This document shows positions 1 through 7,333 of a DNA stretch of 10,080 bases, in pieces (position 1 is the stretch's first letter; every line of letters starts with the position of its first letter). The notes under the pieces were generated by a model, which saw only the letters and a list, made by a program, of their open reading frames with translations, was not told the DNA's origin and did no database searches. Origin of the DNA: an uncultured Methylococcaceae bacterium (lineage in GTDB: Bacteria; Pseudomonadota; Gammaproteobacteria; Methylococcales; Methylomonadaceae); NCBI GenBank assembly GCA_903839795.1, contig CAIMDR010000051.1:1-10080 (forward strand), read 5' to 3'. The position numbers and the translations under genes are program-made.

Positions 1-666
1 TCAGCAATTCAATGTTTGACGGGGTTGGGTAAAGCATTGAGGTTCAAGTTTTTAGCGCAACACTTTGGACACTTTTAAGTATTATCAGATAAAAAATTGA
101 TAATTAATGCCAAACGTGAATCATAAGTTACATTATTTTGAACAAAAGAAAATTCGTATAAATACGTATATGTACAAATAAAAAATCAGTGAGATGGGTA
201 TTCGAAAGCATTTTTACATTTTAAAAAACAAAAACAACGCATAAAAATTAACCTAAAAAACGTATTTTAGCCACAGATAAACACAGATTTACTCAGATAA
301 ACAATGCGTTAGCTTAATTCTTTTAATCCCCCTTTTGGTAAATTGTCAGTCGTGCGTAACATCATGTATTATCAGTGCTTATCTGTGTAAATCTGTGGAT
401 AAATGAGGTTTTTAGGATTAACGGGTTCTCAATGATCGGTAATGGTTTTAGCAAGGTTGCTGGTTTTTCAGGTCAATGATTGCTGTCCCTGTTTATGGGA
501 TTTTGGTTACCAGCCAATCTGTTACCAAGTATCACTAAAAGCAGTTGCGAAATAATTTAAAATACTCGATACTTCCAGCTAACACGATGGTTCTTTAATT
601 TTCTGTTGTGTCAGCTTTTAAAAATAACAAACGGGTTTATTTTTCAACTAGTGGGGATTATTAAAA
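1..666. other. intergenic stretch without a convincing gene
   Basis: No coding region can be supported here. The plus strand is open from base 1 to a TAA at 76-78 (26 codons). This could be the last codons of a gene entering from the left, but the peptide has no recognisable motif. The rest is AT-rich, with frequent stops in all frames. The only structure seen is the inverted repeat at 247-421, listed separately. A GGGGAT just upstream of 667 can serve as ribosome binding site for the first gene. No promoter could be assigned with confidence. Confidence 0.5.
247..421. repeat. degenerate inverted repeat (CCACAGAT/ATCTGTGG type)
   Basis: The left arm (about 247-300) contains CCACAGATAAACACAGATTT. 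The right arm (about 372-421) contains the inverse, GTGTAAATCTGTGG. Outside these, ATTAACCTAAAAAA on the left pairs roughly with TTTTTAGGATTAA on the right. About 75 bp of unrelated sequence separates the arms. A second inverted repeat with similar words (ACACAG, GGATTT, CAGATAAA) lies behind manB at 4537-4640, so this is probably one copy of a dispersed palindromic repeat family. No transposase is present. Its role is unknown. Confidence 0.6.
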
Positions 667-963
667 ATGAAGACAATGATTGTATTAGGATTGGCTGTTG
701 CGGCCTTAAATTCACTGAACGTATCCGCTGCAACTGACAGTAAATATCCGGCCGCAGATTTTGAGCCCAGTGTCATTTACAGTGCTAAAGAGGTGGTTGG
801 TGACCCGGTTAAAAATGAAGTTGACCCCAAATACCCCGCAGCTAACTTTACGCCTATCGTTGTCTTTGTTGATTCTAAATTAGCCGATCAAACTAAAGAT
901 CAAGATGAATCTGATCCCAAGTATCCCGCAGCTTACTTTAAACCCAAAGTTATTTATCCTTGA
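667..963 (+). CDS. small secreted protein with three KYPAAxFxP repeats
   Basis: This 98-residue protein is of unknown function. The N-terminus is a clear Sec signal peptide: MKTM, then a hydrophobic stretch, with likely cleavage after Val-Ser-Ala at about residue 21. The mature part is almost entirely three copies of one unit: KYPAADFEPSVIY, KYPAANFTPIVVF and KYPAAYFKPKVIY. Each is preceded by Asp/Ser and separated by 15-20 polar, Lys/Asp-rich residues. There are no cysteines and no membrane segment after the signal, so it should be periplasmic or exported. The start is ATG with GGGGAT 9-14 bases upstream. It stands alone: the next gene faces it on the minus strand. The unit resembles no enzyme motif I know; a binding or scaffold role through the repeats is only a guess. 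Confidence 0.8.
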   Translation: MKTMIVLGLAVAALNSLNVSAATDSKYPAADFEPSVIYSAKEVVGDPVKNEVDPKYPAANFTPIVVFVDSKLADQTKDQDESDPKYPAAYFKPKVIYP

Positions 964-1173
964 TTTATAGCGGCAGGTATTACCTTTTCTGACACCATCA
1001 GGATAACGGCGCTAGTTGTGATAATGCATAATCGGAGTTAGCATTTCTTGAGTGAGTTGATTTTTCTGGTACTCAAGTAAGGTCGGAGAATCAAATTGAT
1101 ACATTACACCAAAGCCGGGCTATAAATAAGTTACCTGTTTTTCGTATATGAATCGATGCTTTAATATAAGGTG

Positions 1174-1872
1174 TTATTTTTTTAAAAACTTTACCGGTGT
1201 TAAATAATTATTCCATTGAGCCCCTTTCCAGACTTTAACCAGAGGCATTGGTGAAGGTGCCGCCCAGTAAAGCATCAGGGTTAAAAGGGTCATTAATGCC
1301 GATGCTGTGATATTGCTGTGGCTGTATAATTTTAAAGCCGTGCCAAAAGATTTTTTCATTCTGGCATTGGATAAATCAACACTATAAAGTTCATCCAACA
1401 ACAAATGCACGATAAAACCCAAGGCAATAAAAAGCCCGTTTAACCAGGCGTGTAATATGTTCCAGTGTAAAAAATAATAGCTGATACAGGTCATTAACAA
1501 CGCAAAAAACGCTGCGGCCAAAATGGAGTGGAATACACCGCGATGAACGGTTAGCCGGTTAAACAACGCAAAAACAATATAGCGAATAAACAGGTAAGTT
1601 CCCGCTACAATTCCTAGTAAAGGGTAGGGGGCATAATCATCTTTAAAGATTTGTAACGCCCCGGCTACACCCATTAAGCCAATCACCGTAAACAACAACT
1701 TGACCGGTCTTGAATTGCTGGCATCAATATCGGGTAATAATCCGCCCAATGTCCCCAAAAAAATAAGCCAAGCCATATCGGTAGTCGCGATTAAATGGAC
1801 ATTAACTGCAATGAGTGCCGCACCCATACTGGCAGCTATAGCGATGGATAAATGGGTGTTAAAATTGGCCAT
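1174..1872 (-). CDS. YdjM-like inner-membrane metal-dependent hydrolase family protein
   Basis: The product is a 232-residue integral membrane protein of the YdjM (LexA-regulated, membrane-bound hydrolase-like) family. With the start used here, the conserved polar residues are His7 (NFNTH), the GGLLPDID block with Asp48 and Asp50, HRGVFHS with His110 and His115, and HLLLDELYSVD with His156, Asp160 and Asp166. These His/Asp clusters suggest a metal site at the membrane face. Hydrophobic stretches between them predict about five to six transmembrane helices. The reaction catalysed by this family is not established. The frame opens earlier at a TTG (1884), but the ATG at 1872 fits better, with AGGA about 12 bases upstream. 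It converges with the small secreted gene and diverges from the HEPN gene. No LexA box was identified. Confidence 0.8.
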   Translation of the reverse strand: MANFNTHLSIAIAASMGAALIAVNVHLIATTDMAWLIFLGTLGGLLPDIDASNSRPVKLLFTVIGLMGVAGALQIFKDDYAPYPLLGIVAGTYLFIRYIVFALFNRLTVHRGVFHSILAAAFFALLMTCISYYFLHWNILHAWLNGLFIALGFIVHLLLDELYSVDLSNARMKKSFGTALKLYSHSNITASALMTLLTLMLYWAAPSPMPLVKVWKGAQWNNYLTPVKFLKK

Positions 1873-2113
1873 GTAAAACAACAATCCTGTTAAACGCTAA
1901 AAAACAGTGATTATGACATTATCTATCTATTTTTTAAGGCAAATATTGTTAGAATAATCAGCTTTATAGGTTTTATTTGCAAATAAATGTAAGATTCTAT
2001 GATTTTGTCATTAAATTTGCAGTTTTGGCGATGCTAATACATTTAAGTTGAATAATAGCTGCTATGGAAATGTTGATAACCATAACCCACTTTTTTCAAA
2101 GGATATTTTAGTT

Positions 2114-2548
2114 ATGAGTGCTGATCTTTTAATACAAGTCGCCAATAAAGACGGTGCTCAATACGCTTGGTTAAGACAAAGCCTTAATGATTTTGAAATG
2201 GCCAAGATATTGCTGGTTGCAAAAAAATGGGATGGCGTTTGTTACCATGCACAGCAAGCGGTTGAGAAGTTGTTAAAATTTATGCTCAGCGATGCTGGAC
2301 AAGCCTTCAGGCACACCCATTCAGTCCATGAACTCGCCAAAGATTGCAACAAAGTCCTTGAGACCGCCGTATTTGATGACGATGTCATCGATTTATATAA
2401 AGAATTAAGTCAATACAACACCAGTGCTCGTTATCCATTGTCTTGCGATGCGCCGGTTGATGTTATTACTAAAAAACAAGCTCTGTCAGCCATGGACACT
2501 TTAAACCAAACTTTGCTTATTCTAGGGAAAATTTATGAAAGCAACTAA
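2114..2548 (+). CDS. HEPN-domain protein (toxin-type partner of an MNT pair)
   Basis: This 144-residue all-helical protein is of the HEPN family. Visible family marks are WLRQSLNDFEMAK at the N-terminus, YHAQQAVEKLLK in the second helix (the typical CYHAQQAxEKxLK block) and FRHTHSVHEL, which contains an Arg-x5-His of the kind HEPN RNases use. YNTSARYP lies near the C-terminus. HEPN partners of MNT proteins are often RNA-cleaving toxins or nucleotide-binding subunits; which applies here is inference. The open frame starts at a TTG at 2048, but the ATG at 2114 with AAGGA upstream gives the normal family N-terminus. The 3' end overlaps the nucleotidyltransferase gene by 14 nt, which implies co-translation. 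Confidence 0.85.
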   Translation: MSADLLIQVANKDGAQYAWLRQSLNDFEMAKILLVAKKWDGVCYHAQQAVEKLLKFMLSDAGQAFRHTHSVHELAKDCNKVLETAVFDDDVIDLYKELSQYNTSARYPLSCDAPVDVITKKQALSAMDTLNQTLLILGKIYESN

Positions 2549-2912
2549 CCTGATCCAATTAGCCAGAGAAAAAAAAATGGCGAGTGTGCTTGGCTTTCTT
2601 AGATTGACGTTTAATGACTTTGCTTATCCAGTGTATTTATTTGGCTCCTATGCAACTGGAGAATTTCACGGCTACTCTGATGTTGATATTCTCATTATTT
2701 CTCCCGATGCCCTATCATCAAAAGTGTATCATCAAGCCTGTAGCAAAATGACTGAGTCAGGCATGTCCTACGATATTCTTGTTTCATCTTCGCTCAACCG
2801 GTTGGACGATAGCATTATTAACTCATTGAAAGCCATCAATATTCCTCCAGCATTTGTTGGCATAAATTCCACCACTCAAGCGTGCGTGGTGGAATTTCCG
2901 GCAATATCTTAA
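2535..2912 (+). CDS. minimal nucleotidyltransferase (MNT), antitoxin-type partner of the HEPN protein
   Basis: This 125-residue protein has a Pol-beta-type nucleotidyltransferase fold. Its catalytic signature is LFGSYATGEFHGYSDVDILI at about residues 35-54: the GS pair binds nucleotide phosphate and the Asp-x-Asp pair binds metal. A further acidic residue, in the stretch MSYDILV, is the likely third carboxylate. In characterised HepT/MntA pairs the MNT enzyme adenylylates the HEPN toxin and silences it; that this pair does the same is inference. The gene starts inside the last codons of the HEPN gene. Its last ~18 codons run through a perfect 12-bp palindrome, giving an unusual tail ending VVEFPAIS, so the original C-terminus may have been replaced. 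Confidence 0.85.
   Translation: MKATNLIQLAREKKMASVLGFLRLTFNDFAYPVYLFGSYATGEFHGYSDVDILIISPDALSSKVYHQACSKMTESGMSYDILVSSSLNRLDDSIINSLKAINIPPAFVGINSTTQACVVEFPAIS
2864..2897. repeat. 12-bp perfect palindrome at the 3' end of the MNT gene
   Basis: AAATTCCACCAC (2864-2875) and GTGGTGGAATTT (2886-2897) are exact inverse copies around a 10-base loop. The hairpin lies inside the coding frame, just before the stop at 2910-2912. It has no T-run after it, so it is a poor intrinsic terminator. It looks more like a small REP-type repeat that has entered the gene end, or an mRNA 3'-end stabiliser. Confidence 0.75.
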
Positions 2913-3130
2913 GGTGCGATGAAAACCCAAGTGTTCGCTGTTGCCCGAACCGATTTATTTCGGCTTCAGATTTGTTATGATATTCATCTTTCTACAATTA
3001 TGGTAATTATGGCATTTATTGCTACAATGCCCCGATTTACACAAATTGGTTGAAGTTTATTCTTTAACCTTGGCAATAACCTGGGACAACTTCGATGTTC
3101 TGTAAAAAACCATAAACCTTATAAAATCTT

Positions 3131-4516
3131 ATGACTAAATTATTAAGCTGTTTTAAAGCCTACGATATACGTGGCCGCATTCCCGATGAACTGAATGTTG
3201 ATGTTGCCTACCGTATAGGTCGGGCTTATGCCGAGAATATTAAGCCAAACAGGGTGATTGTAGGGCGTGATATTCGTCTGTCCAGTAACGAGATGGCGGA
3301 TGCAGTCATACAGGGTTTGCAAGATGCGGGCGTTAATGTTTATGACATTGGCTTGTGTGGCACTGAAGAAGTTTATTATGCCACTTTTGCTTACACGGAT
3401 GCCGGCAAGTCGATGGACGGCGGTATTATGGTCACGGCTAGTCATAATCCAAAAGATTACAATGGCATGAAGTTGGTACGTGAACAAAGCAAACCAGTGA
3501 GTGGCGATACCGGGCTAAATGATATCAAGCTGTTGGCCGAAGCCAATGATTTTTCGGCACCGGTAGCGGAGCGCGGCACGGTTACTGCTGTTTCAATCGG
3601 TGCGGATTATACCAAGCATCTGTTGGGTTATATTGATCCACTGGCATTGAAACCTTTAAAAGTGGTGGTTAATGCGGGTAACGGTGCAGCAGGACACGCG
3701 ATTGATTGGCTGGAAGCCGCTTTACAAAAAGTGATGCCGCAACCTTTGGAATTTATCAAGCTACATCATGAGCCGGATGGTCATTTTCCCAACGGGATTC
3801 CTAATCCGTTGTTAATAGAAAATCGTGACAGTACCATTGCCGCTATAAAAGAGCAGGGCGCTGATTTGGGGATTGCCTGGGATGGCGATTTTGATCGCTG
3901 CTTTGTGTTTGATGAAACCGGTCGTTTTATCGAAGGTTATTACATTGTGGGATTATTGGCCGAAGCCTTCCTTAAACAAAATCCGGGTGAAAAGATAGTA
4001 CACGATCCGCGATTAACCTGGAACACCATCGACATCGTAAGTAGTATGTCGGGAATAGCGGTTCAAAGTAAAACCGGTCATGCTTTTATCAAAGAAAGAA
4101 TGCGTCTGGAAGATGCGGTTTATGGGGGGGAGATGAGTGCCCATCATTATTTTAGAGATTTTTCTTATTGCGATAGCGGCATGATTCCTTGGTTGCTGGT
4201 GATTGAGTTAATGAGTAAAAGCGGTAAAAAGTTGTCACAATTGGTTGATGAAAGAATGCTGCTTTTTCCTGCCAGTGGCGAAATTAACCGCACCATAGCA
4301 CAGCCGGAAGCGGCCATTGAAGTGGTTAAAAAACATTATGAGAAAGAAGCTCAGGTTGTTGACTATACCGATGGTTTAAGTATGGAATTTGGCAATTGGC
4401 GTTTTAATCTACGGTGTTCCAATACTGAACCATTGGTACGATTAAATGTGGAATCACGCGGTGATGAAGCGTTAATGCAAGCAAAAACCGAAGAATTATT
4501 GGCGCTGTTGGCTTAA
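3131..4516 (+). CDS. manB: phosphomannomutase (CpsG/ManB type)
   Basis: This 461-residue cytosolic enzyme interconverts mannose-6-phosphate and mannose-1-phosphate, the step before GDP-mannose. It therefore serves capsule, LPS and exopolysaccharide synthesis. It belongs to the alpha-D-phosphohexomutase family and is collinear with E. coli CpsG over its whole length. Visible sites are CFKAYDIRG at residues 7-15, the phosphoserine loop TASHNP with Ser104, the Mg-binding loop DGDFDR at 251-256, the sugar-specificity loop GGEMSAHHY at 332-340, and the phosphate-binding loop [10 protein letters not shown] at 430-439. All catalytic residues are intact. The ATG at 3131 gives the family start, although no good Shine-Dalgarno sequence precedes it. 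It appears monocistronic: 218 bp separate it from the MNT gene and a repeat follows. Some family members also accept glucose phosphates. Confidence 0.96.
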   Translation: MTKLLSCFKAYDIRGRIPDELNVDVAYRIGRAYAENIKPNRVIVGRDIRLSSNEMADAVIQGLQDAGVNVYDIGLCGTEEVYYATFAYTDAGKSMDGGIMVTASHNPKDYNGMKLVREQSKPVSGDTGLNDIKLLAEANDFSAPVAERGTVTAVSIGADYTKHLLGYIDPLALKPLKVVVNAGNGAAGHAIDWLEAALQKVMPQPLEFIKLHHEPDGHFPNGIPNPLLIENRDSTIAAIKEQGADLGIAWDGDFDRCFVFDETGRFIEGYYIVGLLAEAFLKQNPGEKIVHDPRLTWNTIDIVSSMSGIAVQSKTGHAFIKERMRLEDAVYGGEMSAHHYFRDFSYCDSGMIPWLLVIELMSKSGKKLSQLVDERMLLFPASGEINRTIAQPEAAIEVVKKHYEKEAQVVDYTDGLSMEFGNWRFNLRCSNTEPLVRLNVESRGDEALMQAKTEELLALLA

Positions 4517-4536
4517 GTCTTTGTAGGTTTTGATTA

Positions 4537-4640
4537 TAGAACACGGAGGACACTGATTTATACGGGTTTCACGGATTTAATTTTTATTTGAAAATATACG
4601 TTCCGCGTTTATCTGTCAAATCCGTGTCATCTGTGTTCTA
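4537..4640. repeat. inverted repeat downstream of manB
   Basis: The left arm begins TAGAACACGGAGGACACTGA (4537-4556). The right arm ends with the inverse-like GTCATCTGTGTTCTA (4626-4640). Inner words TTTCACGGATTT and AAATCCGTGTCA also pair across the loop. The match is imperfect, about 100 bp end to end, and starts 21 bases after the manB stop. It shares its vocabulary with the repeat at 247-421. It could act as a weak transcription barrier, but it ends in no T-run. A short open frame crossing it (4588-4788) is not credible as a gene. Confidence 0.6.
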
Positions 4641-4901
4641 TTATTCAATAGGCTGTGAAGTTACACGGGTATATCCCGTTATTTGGGTAAATACTATATT
4701 ATTTAACATAATATACATTATGCGAAGTTGTGTATATGAAGGTCTTTTTCTGATAATACCTGGTTCCCTCTACCCACAATTATTATGAACCTCTGCCTAA
4801 CCTGAATTATAATGCAATGGAACACGATAGAAAAAAACAAGCAGTTTTCTTGGTCAGCATAATACGAGTAGTCTACTGATAACTTTTATGAAGAGAGAAT
4901 T

Positions 4902-5273
4902 ATGAAAAAAATAATATCTATTGGTACAGGTTTGTTTCTTTTAAGTACGCTTGTTTTCGCGGACAATCATACCCATACAACCGCCGCCCTTGAACATGCT
5001 AATGCTGCCGTGGTTAATGGTACGGACGGTCAAACACCGCTTTTGCTGGAACAAACAAAAGCGGCACTAAAGCATACCCTGGCAGCCTCTAAAGAAGCTA
5101 AAAGCGTGCCTAAAACCCATTTAGACGCAGCGGTTAAAGAGCTTCATGAAGCCAATGAACTTGGTAATATGGGACATATAGGCTCGGCAACTATCCATGC
5201 AGAAGCGGCGTTAAAGCACATTGAAACCGGCAACAGATATATAGACTATAACAAAAATAGCCAAAAGCATTAA
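4902..5273 (+). CDS. smbP: SmbP-like small His-rich periplasmic metal-binding protein
   Basis: This 123-residue protein has a Sec signal peptide (MKK plus hydrophobic core, cleavage likely after Val-Phe-Ala at residue 20). The mature part is about 103 residues, helical, and rich in Ala, Lys, Glu and His. Ten histidines are spaced along it, many in an Ala-x-x-His-Ala or Lys-His pattern (LEHANAA, ALKHTLAA, ELHEANELG, TIHAEAALKH). This matches the small metal-binding protein SmbP of Nitrosomonas, a periplasmic four-helix protein that binds several Cu, Ni or Zn ions. A role in metal buffering is therefore likely; the metal is not determinable here. The ATG has AAGAGAGA directly upstream. The gene stands alone, with repeat-rich DNA on both sides. 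Confidence 0.8.
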   Translation: MKKIISIGTGLFLLSTLVFADNHTHTTAALEHANAAVVNGTDGQTPLLLEQTKAALKHTLAASKEAKSVPKTHLDAAVKELHEANELGNMGHIGSATIHAEAALKHIETGNRYIDYNKNSQKH

Positions 5274-5325
5274 GTGCAGCCTAAAAGTTCTGTTTACAAT
5301 AATAAATTTGATAATTTTGATAAAT

Positions 5326-5376
5326 ATTACGATAATTACATATCTATTATGTAATTATCGTAATTACATAATAGAT
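5326..5376. repeat. two overlapping, mutually exclusive hairpins
   Basis: The unit ATTACGATAATTACATA occurs at 5326-5342. Its exact inverse lies at 5348-5364 (17 bp, 5-base loop). That inverse copy also pairs with the next segment: ATCTATTATGTAATTA (5342-5357) is the exact inverse of 5361-5376, around TCG. The middle segment can pair only one way at a time. The block is about 50 bp past the smbP-like stop. It is very AT-rich and is not followed by a T-run. Confidence 0.8.
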
Positions 5377-5431
5377 TGAGCTTTTAACAGTAACCATTCT
5401 ATTTTACGTTTTACTACACTTCCTATTCTCG

Positions 5432-5562
5432 GCTACCCATTTTAGTCGGGACAAGCAGCAAGGCTCAACCGTTCGCTCTGAGCTTGTCGAAGGGTTCTTC
5501 ATGGTTCGACAGGCTCACCACGAACGACTTAACTTTAAATTGTCCCACCTTAAGTGGGCAGC
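5432..5562. mobile_element. 131-bp MITE/REP-like palindromic element flanked by a 10-bp direct repeat
   Basis: The ends are inverse copies: 5432-5453 (GCTACCCATTTTAGTCGGGA...) and 5541-5562 (...TAAGTGGGCAGC), matching at 17 of 22 positions. Nested inside is a second palindrome, CGTTCGCTCTGAGCTTGTCG... against ...CGACAGGCTCACCACGAACG. It is of the common GAGCTTGTCGAA / TTCGACAGGCTC repeat type found dispersed in many proteobacteria. The exact 10-mer CCTATTCTCG stands directly outside both ends (5422-5431 and 5563-5572), as a target-site duplication would. No protein is encoded, so movement would need a transposase from elsewhere. It sits 13-23 bp downstream of the DUF1244 stop. Confidence 0.75.
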
Positions 5563-5585
5563 CCTATTCTCGTACAGTCTCCTTT

Positions 5586-5891
5586 TTAGGAATCAATTTT
5601 TGCTTGTTGTTTCCGGTTATAGGCGGCCAATTGATCGGGTGTTGCCTCTTGTTGAAACTTATCTTTCCATTCATTATAAGGCATACCGTAAACTACCTCC
5701 CTGGCCTGCTCATAATTCATGACTATGCCCTGCTCTTCTGCTGCTTGCGTATACCATTTGGCCAGGCAATTTCTGCAAAAATCTGCTAATATCATCAAAT
5801 CGATATTTTGAACTTCAGTGTGCTGCTGTAAGTGACTGACAAAACGTCTGAATGCTGCAGCTTCCAATTCGGTTTGCGATTTTTTATCCAT
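5586..5891 (-). CDS. DUF1244 family protein
   Basis: This 101-residue soluble protein is of the DUF1244 family, which is widespread in Proteobacteria and has no assigned function. Family marks are EAAAFRRFVSHL, VQNIDLMILADFCRNCLAKWY (with the Cys-Arg-Asn-Cys pair), EQAREVVYGMPYNEW and ATPDQLAAY. The length is normal. The frame opens eight codons earlier at 5915, but TGGAGG lies about seven bases before the ATG at 5891, and MDKKSQTELEAA is the usual family start. The two close cysteines could bind a metal or form a redox pair; this is inference. The gene is transcribed away from the yciB operon and ends next to the MITE-like element. Confidence 0.88.
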   Translation of the reverse strand: MDKKSQTELEAAAFRRFVSHLQQHTEVQNIDLMILADFCRNCLAKWYTQAAEEQGIVMNYEQAREVVYGMPYNEWKDKFQQEATPDQLAAYNRKQQAKIDS

Positions 5892-6215
5892 TGAAATCCT
5901 CCAAAAATTAAGCATTCTAGCAGAAAGAGTACTACAAGCATGTACATTAGCAGTGAAAAATCCTACAATATGAGAATTAGTAATACTGCTTATTGCAGAT
6001 AAACTGAGTTACTAAATACCAAAGTTTAGCTTTAATTAGGTCTTAATCACTATTTACTTAACCGAAATCTTGTTAGGTTACAACTTAATTTAAAAATAAA
6101 TCGTTACTCAAGCAAAAAACCAATCAACTAAACTATAAAATAACCTCTTCAAGATCAATTGGTCAAAAGGAGATCACTAGAAAATTACGCCCGATTAATC
6201 GCACTCTGGAACATA
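5892..6215. other. divergent intergenic region between the DUF1244 and yciB genes
   Basis: This 324-bp stretch has no gene and must hold promoters for both flanking units. TATAAA at 6134-6139 is a plausible -10 box for the yciB operon, but no convincing -35 lies 16-18 bases upstream. A strong AAGGAG near 6167 is followed by no start codon at normal spacing. The frame open from the TTG at 6159 would add 19 residues to YciB that the family lacks, so the downstream ATG is preferred. Confidence 0.5.
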
Positions 6216-6752
6216 ATGAAACAGCTTTTCGAATTTTTTCCTATTATTTTATTTTTTATCGCTTATAAACTTTACGATATTTATGTAGCGACCGCAGTAG
6301 TTATTGTGGCCACTATTTTTCAGGTAGCTTATGCCTGGATCAAACATCGTAAAGTTGAAACCATGCAATGGATTACCTTAGGCTTGGTTGTTGTATTTGG
6401 TGGTGCAACCATCTATTTACATGATGAGCAATACCTTAAATGGAAGTTTTCCATCATCGAATGGTTATTTGGTATCGCCTTTTTTAGCAGCCATTTTATA
6501 GGTCAAAAAACCTTTATTGAAAGAATGATGTCCAGTAATTTAACCTTGCCTTCATTGATCTGGAAGCGCTTGAATTTTAGCTGGGCGACTTTCTTTATGA
6601 GTATTGGTTTTATAAACGTTTATGTTATGTATAATTACAATACTGACGATTGGGTCACTTTTAAAACGTTTATAGCACCGGGTTTGATGGTTGTTTTTAT
6701 GGTGGTACAAATGCTTTTTTTATATAAATACATCCCCGACGCCGAGGAATAA
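6216..6752 (+). CDS. yciB: YciB / septation protein A, inner-membrane protein
   Basis: This 178-residue integral membrane protein is collinear with E. coli YciB (179 residues). The family start is seen as MKQLFEFFPIILFFIAYK. Other conserved stretches are YDIYVATAVVIVAT, RKVETMQWITL, VVFGGATIYLHD, KWKFSIIEWLFG, LTLPSLIWKRLNFSWA and NVYVMYN. Five to six transmembrane helices are predicted at about residues 3-20, 22-42, 50-68, 78-94, 117-135 and 149-169. YciB is linked to cell-envelope synthesis, septation and division in enterobacteria; its biochemical action is unknown. I chose the ATG at 6216, which matches the family N-terminus, over the TTG at 6159. It is the first gene of a four-gene operon and ends 3 nt before yciI. 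Confidence 0.93.
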   Translation: MKQLFEFFPIILFFIAYKLYDIYVATAVVIVATIFQVAYAWIKHRKVETMQWITLGLVVVFGGATIYLHDEQYLKWKFSIIEWLFGIAFFSSHFIGQKTFIERMMSSNLTLPSLIWKRLNFSWATFFMSIGFINVYVMYNYNTDDWVTFKTFIAPGLMVVFMVVQMLFLYKYIPDAEE

Positions 6753-6755
6753 AAA

Positions 6756-7058
6756 GTGCTATACGCGATTATCAGTGAAGATAGTAAAGATAGTTTGCAA
6801 CAAAGATTAACCGCACGCCCTGCCCATATCAAAAGACTGCAAGATCTTCAGAGTGAAGGACGCTTGGTGTTAGCCGGTCCACATCCTGCGGTTGATAGCG
6901 ATAATCCCGGTAACGCCGGTTTTACAGGCAGTCTGGTCGTTGCGGAATTTGATAATTTGCAAGCTGCTCAACAATGGGCAGATAGCGATCCCTACAACGA
7001 TGCGGGCGTTTATGCTAAAGTGATCGTTAAACCATTTAAAAAGGTATTTCCTCAATGA
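6756..7058 (+). CDS. yciI: YciI family protein
   Basis: This 100-residue protein is of the YciI/YCII family, a ferredoxin-like-fold group of small cytosolic dimers related to muconolactone isomerase. It matches E. coli YciI along its length: [23 protein letters not shown] with conserved His24, AGPHPAVDS with Asp47, [23 protein letters not shown] and the C-terminal KPFKKVF. The cellular substrate of YciI is not known. The start is GTG, with GAGG about eight bases upstream inside the end of yciB. It overlaps the bolA-family gene by 4 nt (ATGA). Pairing with YciB is a recurrent arrangement in gammaproteobacteria. Confidence 0.92.
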   Translation: MLYAIISEDSKDSLQQRLTARPAHIKRLQDLQSEGRLVLAGPHPAVDSDNPGNAGFTGSLVVAEFDNLQAAQQWADSDPYNDAGVYAKVIVKPFKKVFPQ

Positions 7059-7333
7059 CATCTGAAAAAATTAAACAATTATTAAATGACGCTTTTAAAC
7101 CGGCACTGTTGGAAATCATTGATAATAGTGCGGCACATGCCGGCCATGCCGGCGCAAAAAGCGGCGGCGGTCACTATCATGTCACTATTGTCGCGGAGGC
7201 ATTTGAAGGACAGTCGTTAGTACAGCGTCATCAACTTATCTATAAAGCGATAGGCGACATGATGAAACAACAAATTCATGCCTTAGGCATTAATGCTCTA
7301 TCACCCTCTGAAGAAACTAAAGGAAGTTTATAA
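7055..7333 (+). CDS. BolA family protein
   Basis: This 92-residue BolA-fold protein acts in the cytosol. BolA proteins pair with monothiol glutaredoxins to handle [2Fe-2S] clusters, and some bind DNA. Visible features are a helical N-terminus, the loop [11 protein letters not shown] at about 23-33, a glycine-rich turn [11 protein letters not shown], then [18 protein letters not shown] with the conserved His59 that serves as cluster ligand in the family, and [12 protein letters not shown] at the end. The H-x-x-H loop is typical of the BolA1-like branch rather than IbaG. Its ATG overlaps the yciI stop, and AAAGG lies upstream. It ends directly against the next start codon, so translation is probably coupled. 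Confidence 0.9.
   Translation: MTSEKIKQLLNDAFKPALLEIIDNSAAHAGHAGAKSGGGHYHVTIVAEAFEGQSLVQRHQLIYKAIGDMMKQQIHALGINALSPSEETKGSL

Noticed and set aside
1..78. Open frame from the left edge to a TAA (26 codons), possibly the end of a gene
   Set aside because: Too short, no recognisable motif and no coding bias; chance open frames of this size are common.
2941..3130. Promoter for manB (TATGAT at 2976-2981)
   Set aside because: No acceptable -35 box at 16-18 bp; the match to a -10 box alone is not enough in AT-rich DNA.
4588..4788. 66-codon plus-strand open frame after manB
   Set aside because: It runs through an inverted repeat, has no ribosome binding site and no homology I recognise.
5484..5789. 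Two overlapping plus-strand open frames over the MITE-like element and the DUF1244 gene
   Set aside because: Antisense shadows of a confident minus-strand gene and of repeat sequence.
6159..6215. N-terminal extension of YciB from a TTG
   Set aside because: The family begins at MKQLFEFFP, and the extension reads as untranslated leader; the nearby AAGGAG has no suitably placed start codon.
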